DNA of 64,000 nt. Origin: an uncultured Clostridia bacterium. GTDB lineage: Bacteria; Bacillota; Clostridia; TANB77; CAG-508. This document shows, piece by piece, positions 16,983-26,527 of this stretch (position 1 is the first letter of the stretch; every line of letters starts with the position of its first letter). Position numbers and translations under genes: made by a program. The notes under the pieces are model-generated. The model ran no database searches. It was not told the origin of the DNA and saw only the letters and a list, made by a program, of their open reading frames with translations. The DNA lies in assembly GCA_934122085.1 (NCBI GenBank), contig CAKOVS010000001.1, positions 124,001 through 188,000 on the forward strand. The letters are read 5' to 3'.

Positions 16983-17011
16983 ATTGTAATGCATATCTTT
17001 ATTTTATGCAA
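16983..17011 (-). promoter_or_regulatory. candidate promoter of the variable prepilin-like gene
   Basis: On the minus strand there is TTGCAT (17011-17006), 17 nt, then TACAAT (16988-16983). It would give a ~130-nt leader that contains an extra AAAAGGAGG near 16920. Otherwise the 16850-17259 interval has no gene. Confidence 0.5.
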
Positions 17012-17032
17012 TATGTACAACACTATTTTTGT

Positions 17033-17221
17033 CATTAAGTATATAACTTTATAATTTTAATATTAATAAAATGCCTTAATTCAAGCACTTTTAAGAGATT
17101 TTATAAGAACAAAAAAATAATGAAATTTATTTTATTAAATTGTTTTGTTTCCATTGACTTTACTCATTTTTATTGATAAAATTTTCATTAGAAAATATAT
17201 CATTAAGTTATATACTTAATG
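17033..17221. repeat. 15-bp inverted repeat pair upstream of the prepilin-like gene
   Basis: CATTAAGTATATAAC (17033-17047) recurs inverted at 17207-17221. The right copy is itself part of a palindrome (CATTAAGT-TATAT-ACTTAATG, 17201-17221). The interior of ~160 bp is AT-rich and codes for nothing visible. It may be paired regulator sites or a tiny non-autonomous element; no clear target duplication is seen. Confidence 0.4.
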
Positions 17222-17259
17222 ATTTTTTATATTAAAAATTATTCATATATAAACAAAAA

Positions 17260-17285
17260 AAATCGCCTAATTGGCGATTTTTTTA
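17260..17285 (-). terminator. rho-independent terminator of the rpsF-ssb-rpsR operon
   Basis: The arms AAATCGCC (17260-17267) and GGCGATTT (17273-17280) surround TAATT and are flanked by A/T runs on both sides, so it could work in both directions. Confidence 0.85.
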
Positions 17286-17290
17286 TACTA

Positions 17291-17578
17291 TTAATCTTTA
17301 GCTGCATATGGTAATATAGCAATATGTCTAGCTCTTTTAACAGCAAGTGTTATATCTCTTTGATGTTTAGCACAAGCACCTGTTGTTCTTCTTGGTAAGA
17401 TTTTTCCCTTATCATTAACAAATTTCTTTAATTGATCAGAATTTTTGAAATCTAATACAAAATTCTTGTCACCACATAATGGGCAAACCTTTTTCTTCAT
17501 TTTTTTGAATTTTGGGTTGAAATCATCATCATAATCTTTATTTCTGTTATTATTTCTTTTTTTATTCTTGTCTGCCAT
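17291..17578 (-). CDS. rpsR: 30S ribosomal protein S18
   Basis: A 95-aa S18 that pairs with S6 on the 30S platform. An asparagine/lysine-rich N-terminal tail precedes CPLCGDKNFVLDFKNSDQLK and ILPRRTTGACAKHQRDITLA. A CxxC pair is present, as in zinc-type S18. It is the last gene of rpsF-ssb-rpsR. Confidence 0.97.
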   Translation of the reverse strand: MADKNKKRNNNRNKDYDDDFNPKFKKMKKKVCPLCGDKNFVLDFKNSDQLKKFVNDKGKILPRRTTGACAKHQRDITLAVKRARHIAILPYAAKD

Positions 17579-17597
17579 TTCTATTTCCTCCTACTTC

Positions 17598-18020
17598 CTA
17601 AAATGGTAGGTCATCACTTGAAGATACTTCAAAATCTGTTCCACCTGGCATTGAATTTCCAAATGTATTTTCGAATGAAGAACTTGCTCCTTCTCCATCT
17701 CTTCTACTATCTGCAAAATAAGCTTCTTCGGCAACAACTTCTGTAACATAGTGTTTTTGACCTTGGTCATCATCCCATGTTCTTGTTTGAATTCTTCCTA
17801 TAATTCCTACTTGTTGACCTTTTTTAAAGTATTTGCTACAAAATTCTCCTAATTTGCTCCAAGCAACTATGTTTATAAAGTCTGCTTGTCTTTCTTCACC
17901 TTGTCTAACAAATCTTCTGTTTACTGCAAGTGAGAATGATGCAACAACTGTGTTGTTTGTTTGTGTGTATCTTACTTCTGGGTCTCTTGTTAATCTACCC
18001 ATTAAAATTACTTTATTCAT
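17598..18020 (-). CDS. ssb: single-stranded DNA-binding protein
   Basis: A 140-aa SSB. The OB fold spans residues 1-105 (MNKVILMGRLTRDPEVRYTQ, then ADFINIVAWSKLGEFC), followed by a short flexible linker and the acidic tip DDLPF that recruits repair and replication proteins. It lies between S6 and S18, the standard Bacillota arrangement. Confidence 0.97.
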   Translation of the reverse strand: MNKVILMGRLTRDPEVRYTQTNNTVVASFSLAVNRRFVRQGEERQADFINIVAWSKLGEFCSKYFKKGQQVGIIGRIQTRTWDDDQGQKHYVTEVVAEEAYFADSRRDGEGASSSFENTFGNSMPGGTDFEVSSSDDLPF

Positions 18021-18095
18021 ATTTTATACCTTTTACCTTTCTACTTTAATTCGGCCCCACAATTTGATTTTTTGTAACAATCTTATTATTGATAA

Positions 18096-18380
18096 TTAGT
18101 CAATATTTCTTGTTGTGATGAATTTTAGTACTTCATCTGTTATTCTATAAACTCTTTCAAGTTCTGCTATAAGTGTTGGGTTAGCTTCGAATTTAAATAC
18201 CATATAATATGCTTCTTTGTTTTTCTTGATATCATATGCTAATTTCTTTTTACCCATGTTTTCAACTTCAGCAACACTTCCATTTGCATTTATTAATCCT
18301 GTAAATTTGTCTTCTAAAGCTTTTAAACCAGCTTCATCAACGTTTGGATTAATAATGACAACACTCTCGTATTTATTCAT
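18096..18380 (-). CDS. rpsF: 30S ribosomal protein S6
   Basis: A 94-aa S6. MNKYESVVIINPNVDEAG is the family start, and KKKLAYDIKKNKEAYYMVFK follows. AGGAGGTG lies 6 nt before this ATG; an in-frame GTG three codons upstream is inside that site and was rejected. It is the first gene of the S6-SSB-S18 operon. Confidence 0.96.
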   Translation of the reverse strand: MNKYESVVIINPNVDEAGLKALEDKFTGLINANGSVAEVENMGKKKLAYDIKKNKEAYYMVFKFEANPTLIAELERVYRITDEVLKFITTRNID

Positions 18381-18464
18381 TATTTTCACCTCCTTCTGGA
18401 TATATAACTCATTTTGTTTAAATGAGTAAGGTTAGTGAATATTATACTCACTAAGATAAAATAA

Positions 18465-18488
18465 AAACAAACGAGTTATCGTTTGTTT
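18465..18488 (-). terminator. terminator downstream of tRNA-Gly
   Basis: The arms AAACAAACGA (18465-18474) and TCGTTTGTTT (18479-18488) have loop GTTA. On the minus strand a T-rich tail follows. Confidence 0.8.
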
Positions 18489-18495
18489 CAATTTT

Positions 18496-18569
<74 letters not shown>

Positions 18570-18784
18570 ATGTTGTTCTGCCTCTCTCCTTAAGACATTT
18601 ATTATTATAGTATCAAATCTAAAATTTGTCAACACTTTTTTAAAATTTTTTCTAATTTTTTTTCGATATTTTTTCTATTCTAGTCTTATCAAGGCTTTCA
18701 TAAAAAATATTTTTTAAAATTCATAAGAAAAGTTATCAAAATGACAACTTTTCTTTATTATTTTCTTTATTATAATAATAAAAT

Positions 18785-19789
18785 TTATCCTAAAAATGTA
18801 TATCCTAAATGTTCATATGCTGGTGGCATTACCATTCTTCCTCTTGGTGTTCTTGAAATATATCCTATTTGAATTAAATATGGCTCATATACATCTTCAA
18901 TAGTATCCACTTCTTCTCCTAATGATGTTGCTATTGTTTCAACTCCAACAGGTCGTCCTTGATATTGATTTATCATTAATTCTAGCATTTTTCTATCAGT
19001 TTCATCTAAACCTATTTCATCTATTTCAAGTTGATTTAATGCATGTTTTGCAATTTTTAATGTTATATTTCCATCTCCTAATACTGCTGCATAATCTCTG
19101 ACTCTTTTTAATAATCTATTTGCAATTCTAGGTGTTCCTCTTGATCTTCTTGCAATTTCATATGAGGCATTTTCATCTATGTCTATTCCTAATATTTTTG
19201 CAGAACGTGTTACAATTGTACTCAAATCTTCTGGTGTATATAATTCTAATTTATGAATTATTCCAAATCTATCTCTTAATGGTGTTGTCAATGAGCCTGC
19301 TTTTGTTGTTGCTCCTATTAATGTAAATTTAGGTAAATCTATTCTTATTGATTTTGCACTTGGTCCTTTTCCTATCACTATATCTAATGTGAAATCTTCT
19401 AATGCTGGATAAAGTATTTCTTCTACATTTTTACTTAATCTGTGTATCTCATCTATAAATAATACATCATTTTCAGATAAATTTGTTAAAATAGCAGCTA
19501 AATCTCCTGGTCTTTCTATTGCTGGACCTGATGTTATTTTTATATTTGATTTCATTTCATTTGCTATTATATTTGCTATTGTTGTTTTTCCAAGTCCTGG
19601 TGGTCCATAAAATAAGCAATGATCTAATGGTTCTCTTCTTTTTTTGGCCGCTTCTATATATATTTTCATATTTTCTTTCACTTTTGTCTGTCCAATATAT
19701 TCATCTAAATTTTGTGGTCTTAGAGAATTTTCTATTTTTTCTTCTACTGGACTTTCTAATTCTGGTCTTATGTTAAAATCTTCTTCCAT
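18785..19789 (-). CDS. ruvB: Holliday junction branch-migration helicase RuvB
   Basis: A 334-aa AAA+ motor of the RuvAB complex. SLRPQNLDEYIGQTKVKENM opens the ATPase domain, Walker A is FYGPPGLGKTTIANI near 60, and Walker B is VLFIDEIHRLSKNVEE. The C-terminal winged helix ends with ISRTPRGRMVMPPAYEHLGY. RuvA and RuvC are not adjacent in this window. Confidence 0.97.
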   Translation of the reverse strand: MEEDFNIRPELESPVEEKIENSLRPQNLDEYIGQTKVKENMKIYIEAAKKRREPLDHCLFYGPPGLGKTTIANIIANEMKSNIKITSGPAIERPGDLAAILTNLSENDVLFIDEIHRLSKNVEEILYPALEDFTLDIVIGKGPSAKSIRIDLPKFTLIGATTKAGSLTTPLRDRFGIIHKLELYTPEDLSTIVTRSAKILGIDIDENASYEIARRSRGTPRIANRLLKRVRDYAAVLGDGNITLKIAKHALNQLEIDEIGLDETDRKMLELMINQYQGRPVGVETIATSLGEEVDTIEDVYEPYLIQIGYISRTPRGRMVMPPAYEHLGYTFLG

Positions 19790-19978
19790 ATTTTATCTCA
19801 TTCCTTTTCTAATGCATAAATCTGGTTGAACTTTATTTCCAACCTTTTATTCGTCTTCTATATGCCTATTATATCATACTACTACTATTTTTCAATGCAA
19901 AACATAAAACTTTTTTCATTGCATAATTTTTATGATACAGAATATATTTTCTTATAACTTAAGAAAGGATAAAAAATT

Positions 19979-20980
19979 ATGAAAACATATAAATTAGCAA
20001 TTGTGGGTGCAACTGGATTAGTTGGTAGAACTGCTTTAAAAGTGCTTGAAGAAAAGAATTTTCCTAATATAGAATATACACTTTTTTCTTCTAATAAATC
20101 TGCTGGCACAAAATTAAAATTTATGAATGATGATTATATTGTTTATGAATTAAAAGATTCTTCTTTTGATAAGCACTTTGATTTTGCAATATTTTCAGCT
20201 GGTGCTGAAACTTCTAAACATTTCGCACCAATAGCTGCCGCAAAAGGTTGCATAGTTATAGATAATAGTAGTGCTTTTAGAATGGATGATGATGTTCCCC
20301 TTATTGTTCCAGAAGTTAATTTTAAAGATATTATGAATCACAAAAATATTATAGCAAATCCTAATTGTTCAACAATTCAAGCTGTTATTGCATTAAAACC
20401 ATTAGATGATAAGTATAAGATAAAAAGAATCGTTTATTCTACATATCAAGCTGTATCTGGGGCTGGAAAACTTGGATTAGAAGATTTGGAAAATGGAAGA
20501 GCTAAAACAGAACTTCCTCTTTTGAAATTTTCACATCCTATTTTTGATAATTGTTTACCAAAAATAGATGTTTTTCTTTTAAATGGTTACACCAAAGAGG
20601 AAATGAAAATGATTAATGAAACTCGAAAAATTCTTGGTCATCCACATCTTCCTATTACTTCTACTTGTGTACGTGTACCTGTTTCAAATTGTCATGGTGA
20701 AAGCATAAATGTTGAATTTGAAAAAAAATTTGAAATTTCTGATGTTATATCTCTTTTAAAGAATTCTCCTGGAATTTTAGTTTTAGATGACAATAATAAT
20801 GATTTATATCCTATAAATTCTATTGCGAATGGTCATGATGATGTTTTAGTTGGCAGAATAAGAAAAGATTATAGTATTCCAAATGCTCTTAACTTATGGG
20901 TTGTCGCTGATAATTTAAGAAAAGGTGCCGCAAGTAATGCTGTTCAAATTTTTGAAAGATTTATAAAAGAAAACTATTAA
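19979..20980 (+). CDS. asd: aspartate-semialdehyde dehydrogenase
   Basis: A 333-aa enzyme that reduces aspartyl phosphate to the semialdehyde for lysine, DAP, threonine and methionine synthesis. The NADP-binding start is LAIVGATGLVGRTALKVLEE, the catalytic cysteine is in IANPNCSTIQAVIALKP near 135, and STCVRVPVSNCHGESINVEF follows. AAGAAAGG precedes the ATG. A possible promoter is TTGCAT/TATATT at 19919-19948. dapA follows 60 nt downstream, so the pair makes dihydrodipicolinate for peptidoglycan. Confidence 0.97.
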   Translation: MKTYKLAIVGATGLVGRTALKVLEEKNFPNIEYTLFSSNKSAGTKLKFMNDDYIVYELKDSSFDKHFDFAIFSAGAETSKHFAPIAAAKGCIVIDNSSAFRMDDDVPLIVPEVNFKDIMNHKNIIANPNCSTIQAVIALKPLDDKYKIKRIVYSTYQAVSGAGKLGLEDLENGRAKTELPLLKFSHPIFDNCLPKIDVFLLNGYTKEEMKMINETRKILGHPHLPITSTCVRVPVSNCHGESINVEFEKKFEISDVISLLKNSPGILVLDDNNNDLYPINSIANGHDDVLVGRIRKDYSIPNALNLWVVADNLRKGAASNAVQIFERFIKENY

Positions 20981-21040
20981 AAACAAAATATATTTATATA
21001 TATATACATTTAACCAAGAAATAAGAAAGGAATAAAAAAT

Positions 21041-21916
21041 ATGAAGAAAAAATTATTTACAGGTGTTGCTACTGCTCTTGCAACTCCATTTACAGATACT
21101 GGTATAAATTTAAAAGAATTTGAGAATTTTATAGATTTACAAATAAAATCTGGTATAAATGCTTTGGTTGTATGTGGAACTACTGGTGAAGCTTCTACTA
21201 TGACCAAAGATGAAAAAATAAATTTGATAAAATGTGCTGTTTCTGTTTGTAATAAAAGAGTTCCTATAATTGTTGGAACTGGTTCAAATAATACATCTAC
21301 TTCTATTGAAATGTCAAAATTAGCAGATGAACTTGGTGCTGACGGATTACTTATAGTTACACCTTATTATAATAAAACTACTCAAAATGGTCTTATTGAA
21401 CATTATAAATCTATTGCTAATTCTGTAGATTTGCCTATTATTTTATATAATGTTCCTAGCCGTACTGGAATGAATATTTCGCCTGAAACTTGTTTAGAAT
21501 TATCTAAAATAGAAAATATTGTTGGTATAAAAGAAGCTAGTGGAAATATTAGTCAAGTTGCTAAAATTTCTGCTTTATGTGGAGACGATTTTCCTATTTA
21601 TTCTGGAAATGATGATCAAGTTTTGCCTATTTTATCATTAGGAGGTCAAGGTGTAATTTCTGTTTTATCAAATATAAATCCATTTCTTGCTCTCAATATT
21701 ACAAATTCATTTTGGTCTGGAAATATTAATGATGCAAAAAATTATCAACTTAAAGCTTTACCTATTATTAATGCATTATTTGAAGAAACAAATCCTATTC
21801 CTGTTAAAGAAGCTTTAAATTTGTTAGGATTTAATTTTGGTACACCTCGTTTACCTCTTGTACAATGTTCTGAAAGTTTAACAGAAAAATTAAATAGATT
21901 AATAAATACAGTCTAA
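21041..21916 (+). CDS. dapA: 4-hydroxy-tetrahydrodipicolinate synthase
   Basis: A 291-aa TIM-barrel aldolase that condenses pyruvate with aspartate semialdehyde. ALVVCGTTGEASTMTKDEK holds the pyruvate-binding threonines, NVPSRTGMNISPETCLELSK holds the active-site region, and VGIKEASGNISQ holds the Schiff-base lysine. It is cotranscribed with asd and closed by a strong hairpin. Confidence 0.97.
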   Translation: MKKKLFTGVATALATPFTDTGINLKEFENFIDLQIKSGINALVVCGTTGEASTMTKDEKINLIKCAVSVCNKRVPIIVGTGSNNTSTSIEMSKLADELGADGLLIVTPYYNKTTQNGLIEHYKSIANSVDLPIILYNVPSRTGMNISPETCLELSKIENIVGIKEASGNISQVAKISALCGDDFPIYSGNDDQVLPILSLGGQGVISVLSNINPFLALNITNSFWSGNINDAKNYQLKALPIINALFEETNPIPVKEALNLLGFNFGTPRLPLVQCSESLTEKLNRLINTV

Positions 21917-21923
21917 AAATCGC

Positions 21924-21963
21924 ATAAGAGCTCTTTGTTTATATTAGAACAAAAAGCTCTTAT
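21924..21963. terminator. terminator after asd-dapA (may be bidirectional)
   Basis: 16-nt arms ATAAGAGCTCTTTGTT (21924-21939) and AACAAAAAGCTCTTAT (21948-21963) with one mismatch. It lies between convergent dapA and the patatin gene. Confidence 0.8.
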
Positions 21964-21993
21964 CTTTATTATTTAGAAAATATCTGTTCAAAA

Positions 21994-23148
21994 TTATTTC
22001 ATGTAATTTGTCAATTCAATTAAAGATTGTGCTGCAAGTTTATAATCTTTAACAAAATTCAAAAAGTAATTTGAGACTTTTGCAGCAGGTCTATCCATAT
22101 ATAAGTCTTTTACCAAACATATTCCTAGTCCATTATCAAAAAATGCTTTTATTTTTCTGCTCTTTTGAAATAAATTTTCTTTTCTCATTTTCTTATATAT
22201 TTTTTCTGCGTTTTGATTTCTTTCATTTAATTCTGTAATAAATTCTTCAAATGTGTATTCTCTATATTTATCCATTTTATATGTTTGTGCAGAATATTCT
22301 AATCCATAAATTGTTTCAAGATTAAATACTTCTAGCATTTTGGTAAATTCTTCACTTCTAAAATAATACATATGTCCTTGCATTTGATTAAATGCTTTCA
22401 TTGTATCTAAATATCCCAACTCTATGTTGTTTATTATTCTTTCATGATTGAATTCAAATGTTCCACCTAAGTCTTCAGATGGTTTTATTACTTTAATATA
22501 TACATCTTTATTAATTGTTTTTTTACTAAAACCTACTCCTGCAATATCAGCTATTATTATATTTTTATATCCTTTTTCAATTAACATGTTTGCTGGTATA
22601 TTATCATATAATCCACCATCGAAGTATTCCTCATTATTTATAATTTGTGGCTTAAATATAGGAAAACATGAACTTGCTAATAAGTAATTTTCCATTTCTT
22701 CTTTCGGAATTTCATCTTTGAATACTTGTAATGGTTGTCTATTTTTTACAGAAAATGTTACTAATCCAAAATCTATAGCTGAATTATATATTTTATCCAT
22801 ATCAATATATTTTCTTATCATATCTCTTAATGGTGTATTATCAATTCCTTTTTGCTTTGTATAGTCTGCTGCTAAGTTAAATATGTTTGATAAACTAAAT
22901 ATATTTTTACTTTCATTCATTCCGTCAACATTCATTATATTTCCTAATTCAATATTTTCATACATGTCTTCTACCATTTTAAAATCATCTTGTAAAAATA
23001 ATGCTCCATTTAATGATCCTATTGATGCTCCTACTATTCCTTTTAAATTTATATTTAGTTCTTTTAATGCTTTCCAAACTCCTACTTGATATGCTCCTTT
23101 TGTTCCTCCACCAGCTAATACTAAACCATATTCTTTATTATCTACCAT
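21994..23148 (-). CDS. patatin-like phospholipase
   Basis: A 384-aa patatin hydrolase. The oxyanion stretch is GLVLAGGGTKGAYQVGVW near residue 8, the nucleophile elbow is GIVGASIGSLNGALF near 40, and the catalytic aspartate is in FDGGLYDNIPANMLI. It likely deacylates lipids on the cytosolic face; no signal peptide is seen. The C-terminal ~150 residues are unassigned. It is a single gene between dapA and dnaJ. Confidence 0.9.
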   Translation of the reverse strand: MVDNKEYGLVLAGGGTKGAYQVGVWKALKELNINLKGIVGASIGSLNGALFLQDDFKMVEDMYENIELGNIMNVDGMNESKNIFSLSNIFNLAADYTKQKGIDNTPLRDMIRKYIDMDKIYNSAIDFGLVTFSVKNRQPLQVFKDEIPKEEMENYLLASSCFPIFKPQIINNEEYFDGGLYDNIPANMLIEKGYKNIIIADIAGVGFSKKTINKDVYIKVIKPSEDLGGTFEFNHERIINNIELGYLDTMKAFNQMQGHMYYFRSEEFTKMLEVFNLETIYGLEYSAQTYKMDKYREYTFEEFITELNERNQNAEKIYKKMRKENLFQKSRKIKAFFDNGLGICLVKDLYMDRPAAKVSNYFLNFVKDYKLAAQSLIELTNYMK

Positions 23149-23302
23149 ATTTTCCTCCGTTTATTATTATATATTAGTTTAATTTTATAACTCATTATTA
23201 ATTCCGTCAATATTTTTCACATTTTTTGTCATTTTGCATTATATCAATATTTGTTTTTACGCAAAAATACCACATATATTAACTCTATGTGGTATTTATA
23301 TT

Positions 23303-24487
23303 TTATCCAAATATTCCTCTTTTTCTTACTGGTGGTTGTTCATTCATAGTTGTAGCTAATTGTTCTAACAATGTTCTTTGTTCTTTGCTTAACCTTTTTG
23401 GCGTTTGAACTACAACAGTAAATACAAAACTTCCTCTAGCTGATGAGTTTATTGATTTGAAGCCTCTTTCTCTAATTGTAAATTGTGTTCCTGTTTGAGT
23501 TCCTTCAGGTATTTCAAATTCTTCAGTACTTCCATCTACCATTGGAATTTTTAATTTAGCTCCAAGTGTAGCTTGAGTAATTGTTATTGGAATTTCACAC
23601 ATTACAGTATTTCCATTTCTAGTAAATATATTACTTTTCTTTACTCTTACTGTTATGTATAAATCTCCTTTTGATCCACCTTTTTCTCCTGGTTCACCTT
23701 CACCTCTTAATACTACTGTTTGATTATCATCTATACCTGCTGGAATTTTTACTCTTATTTTAGCTTGTTTTCTGACTGTTCCTTTTCCTTTACAATTATC
23801 ACAAGGTTCTTTTATTACTTCACCTGTTCCATGACAATTTGTACATGTTCTTGTTGTTTGCATTTGACCAAGTATTGTATTTTGAACTTGTCTTACAGTT
23901 CCAGTTCCATTACATACAGAACATTTTGATACTGTTGTTCCTGGCTTCGCACCTGTTCCATTACACATTGAACATGTTTCTGGTCTTGTAACAAGTATTT
24001 CTTTTTCAACTCCTAAAAATGCTTCTTCAAATGTTATATCCATATTTAAATTTAAATCTGCACCTTTACGTGGCCCTTTAGATTGTGCTCTTGAAGAGCT
24101 TGTTCTTGCTCCTCCTCCAAAGAATGATGAAAATATGTCTCCTAAATCTCCAAAGTCTGAAAATCCGTCAAATCCGTTTGAAGAACTATATGAATAATAT
24201 CCTCCATTTCCAAAGCCTCCAAATCCGTTTGCACCACCAAAGCCTCCGAATCCACCTTGTGGTCCTTCTGCTCCAAATTGGTCATACATTTTTCTTTTTT
24301 GTGGGTCTGATAATGTTTCATATGCTTCATTTACTTCTTTAAATTTTTCTTCTGCTTCTTGCTTATTATCAGGATTAGCATCTGGGTGATATTTTTTTGC
24401 AAGTTTTCTATATGCTTTTTTTAATTCATCATCTGTTGCTGTTTTTTCTACTCCTAATACTTCATAATAATCTCTTTTACTTGCCAT
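23303..24487 (-). CDS. dnaJ: chaperone DnaJ (Hsp40)
   Basis: A 394-aa full-length DnaJ. The J domain (DYYEVLGVEKTATDDELKKA, with HPD in KYHPDANPDN) is followed by a Gly/Phe-rich linker (residues 70-130). Four CxxCxGxG zinc repeats follow (CSMCNGTGAKPG, CSVCNGTGTV, CTNCHGTGEV, CDNCKGKGTV), then the substrate-binding C-terminus. It is the last gene of hrcA-grpE-dnaK-dnaJ. Confidence 0.98.
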   Translation of the reverse strand: MASKRDYYEVLGVEKTATDDELKKAYRKLAKKYHPDANPDNKQEAEEKFKEVNEAYETLSDPQKRKMYDQFGAEGPQGGFGGFGGANGFGGFGNGGYYSYSSSNGFDGFSDFGDLGDIFSSFFGGGARTSSSRAQSKGPRKGADLNLNMDITFEEAFLGVEKEILVTRPETCSMCNGTGAKPGTTVSKCSVCNGTGTVRQVQNTILGQMQTTRTCTNCHGTGEVIKEPCDNCKGKGTVRKQAKIRVKIPAGIDDNQTVVLRGEGEPGEKGGSKGDLYITVRVKKSNIFTRNGNTVMCEIPITITQATLGAKLKIPMVDGSTEEFEIPEGTQTGTQFTIRERGFKSINSSARGSFVFTVVVQTPKRLSKEQRTLLEQLATTMNEQPPVRKRGIFG

Positions 24488-24560
24488 ATTTTTTACCTCC
24501 CTTCGCTTTCTTTAAAATTACTTCTTATATAAAATCCCATATTATTGGACTCCTTTTCAT

Positions 24561-24590
24561 AAATTAGGCGAGTTACTCACTCGCCTATTT
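24561..24590. terminator. hairpin between dnaK and dnaJ
   Basis: The 9-bp stem TAGGCGAGT (24565-24573)/ACTCGCCTA (24579-24587) lies in the dnaK-dnaJ gap. It could partly terminate transcription or protect the upstream mRNA, which would lower dnaJ relative to dnaK. Confidence 0.55.
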
Positions 24591-24613
24591 ACTTTTTTCA
24601 CTTTTGTTATTGA

Positions 24614-26464
24614 TTATTTGTTGTCATCTTCAACTTTATAATCAGCATCATATACATTTCCATCATTTCCTGCATTATTTGTATTTGCTTCACTTGCACC
24701 TGTTGCATTTGCATCTGCTCCTGCATTAGGATTTCCGTTTTTATATAATTGTTCTGACATTTCATAGAATACTTTTGTAAGTTTTTCTGTTGCTTCTTTT
24801 ATTGTTTCTGTATTGTTTGTTTCAAGAGCTTTTTTAGTATTTTCAATTTCTGTTTCGATTTTTGCTTTTTCTTCTCCACTTACTTTATCACCTAAATCTG
24901 TTAATGTTTTTTCACTGTTGTATATTAAGCTTTCAGCATTGTTTTTAACTTCAATTTCTTCTTTTTTCTTCTTATCTTCTTCAGCATGTGCTTCTGCATC
25001 TTTAACAGCTTTATCTATATCTTCATCTGTTAAGTTTGTTGATGCTGTTATTGAAACATTTTGCTCATTTCCTGTTGCCATATCTTTTGCAGATACATGT
25101 ACTATACCATTTGCATCTATATCAAATGTTACTTCAATTTGTGGTACACCTCTTGGAGCTGCTGGAATTCCTGTTAATTGGAATCTTCCTAATGTTTTAT
25201 TATATGCAGCCATTTCTCTTTCACCTTGTAATACATGAATTTCTACTGATGTTTGACCATCTGCTGCTGTTGAGAATACTTGTGATTTCTTTGTTGGTAT
25301 TGTTGTATTTCTTTCAATTAATTTTGTAAATACTCCACCATATGTTTCAATACCTAATGATAATGGTGTTACATCTAATAATACTAAGTCTTTTACATCT
25401 CCTGATAATACACCACCTTGAATTGATGCACCAATAGCAACACATTCGTCTGGGTTTATTCCTTTATCTGGTTCTTTACCTGTTATTCTCTTAACAACTT
25501 CTTGAACTGCTGGAACTCTTGTAGATCCACCAACTAATAATACTTTATGAATATCATTTGCTGTTAATCCTGCATCTTTTAATGCTTGGTTAACTGGTCC
25601 AGCTGTTGCTTCTACTAAATCATGAATTAATTCTTCAAATTTAGCTCTTGTTAATGTTACATCTAAGTGTTTTGGTCCTGTAGCATCTGCTGTTATGAAT
25701 GGTAAGTTAATTTGTGTTTGTTGTACACCTGATAATTCAATTTTAGCTTTTTCAGCAGCTTCTTTTAATCTTTGCATTGCAGCTTTATCTGTTGATAAAT
25801 CAATTCCTTGATCTTTCTTGAATTCTGCTACTAGGTAATCTATAATTTTTTGGTCGAAGTCATCTCCACCTAAATGTGTATTTCCGTTTGTTGATAATAC
25901 TTCAAATACACCATCACCAATATCTAGTATTGATACATCAAATGTACCTCCACCTAAGTCATATATCATTATTTTTTGATCTTGTTCTTTATCCATTCCA
26001 TATGCAAGTGCTGCAGCTGTTGGTTCATTTATAATTCTTAAAACTTCAAGTCCTGCAATTTTTCCTGCATCTTTTGTTGCTTGTCTTTGGCTGTCACTGA
26101 AATATGCTGGAACTGTTATAACAGCTTGTGTTATTTTTTGTCCTAAATAGTTTTCAGCATCTGCTTTTAATTTTTGTAATATCATTGCAGATATTTCTTG
26201 TGGAGAGAATTTTTCTCCATCTATATCAACTTTTTCGTTTGTTCCCATTTTTCTTTTTATTGATATAACTGTATTTTCTGGGTTTGTAACAGCTTGACGT
26301 TTTGCAATTTGTCCTACTAATCTTTCACCACTTTTTGAGAATGCAACTACAGATGGTGTTGTTCTACTTCCTTCTGCATTTGGTATTACTACTGGTTCTC
26401 CTCCTTCCATTACAGCTACACATGAATTTGTTGTTCCTAAATCTATTCCTATGATTTTTCCCAT
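24614..26464 (-). CDS. dnaK: chaperone DnaK (Hsp70)
   Basis: A 616-aa Hsp70. The start MGKIIGIDLGTTNSCVAVME, the ATPase motif MIYDLGGGTFDVSILDIGDG and VLLVGGSTRVPAVQEVVKRI are present. The substrate domain and the helical lid end in a Gly/Asn/Ala-rich tail with acidic tip. It works with DnaJ and GrpE from the same operon. Confidence 0.98.
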   Translation of the reverse strand: MGKIIGIDLGTTNSCVAVMEGGEPVVIPNAEGSRTTPSVVAFSKSGERLVGQIAKRQAVTNPENTVISIKRKMGTNEKVDIDGEKFSPQEISAMILQKLKADAENYLGQKITQAVITVPAYFSDSQRQATKDAGKIAGLEVLRIINEPTAAALAYGMDKEQDQKIMIYDLGGGTFDVSILDIGDGVFEVLSTNGNTHLGGDDFDQKIIDYLVAEFKKDQGIDLSTDKAAMQRLKEAAEKAKIELSGVQQTQINLPFITADATGPKHLDVTLTRAKFEELIHDLVEATAGPVNQALKDAGLTANDIHKVLLVGGSTRVPAVQEVVKRITGKEPDKGINPDECVAIGASIQGGVLSGDVKDLVLLDVTPLSLGIETYGGVFTKLIERNTTIPTKKSQVFSTAADGQTSVEIHVLQGEREMAAYNKTLGRFQLTGIPAAPRGVPQIEVTFDIDANGIVHVSAKDMATGNEQNVSITASTNLTDEDIDKAVKDAEAHAEEDKKKKEEIEVKNNAESLIYNSEKTLTDLGDKVSGEEKAKIETEIENTKKALETNNTETIKEATEKLTKVFYEMSEQLYKNGNPNAGADANATGASEANTNNAGNDGNVYDADYKVEDDNK

Positions 26465-26527
26465 AATAATTACTTCCTTCCTTTAGGCATAAGCCCCCAA
26501 TTTAAATTTTTAAAATTAATAACTTTT

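Noticed and set aside
19860..19978. A lysine riboswitch upstream of asd-dapA
   Set aside because: The gap is only ~120 bp and shows none of the conserved aptamer blocks.
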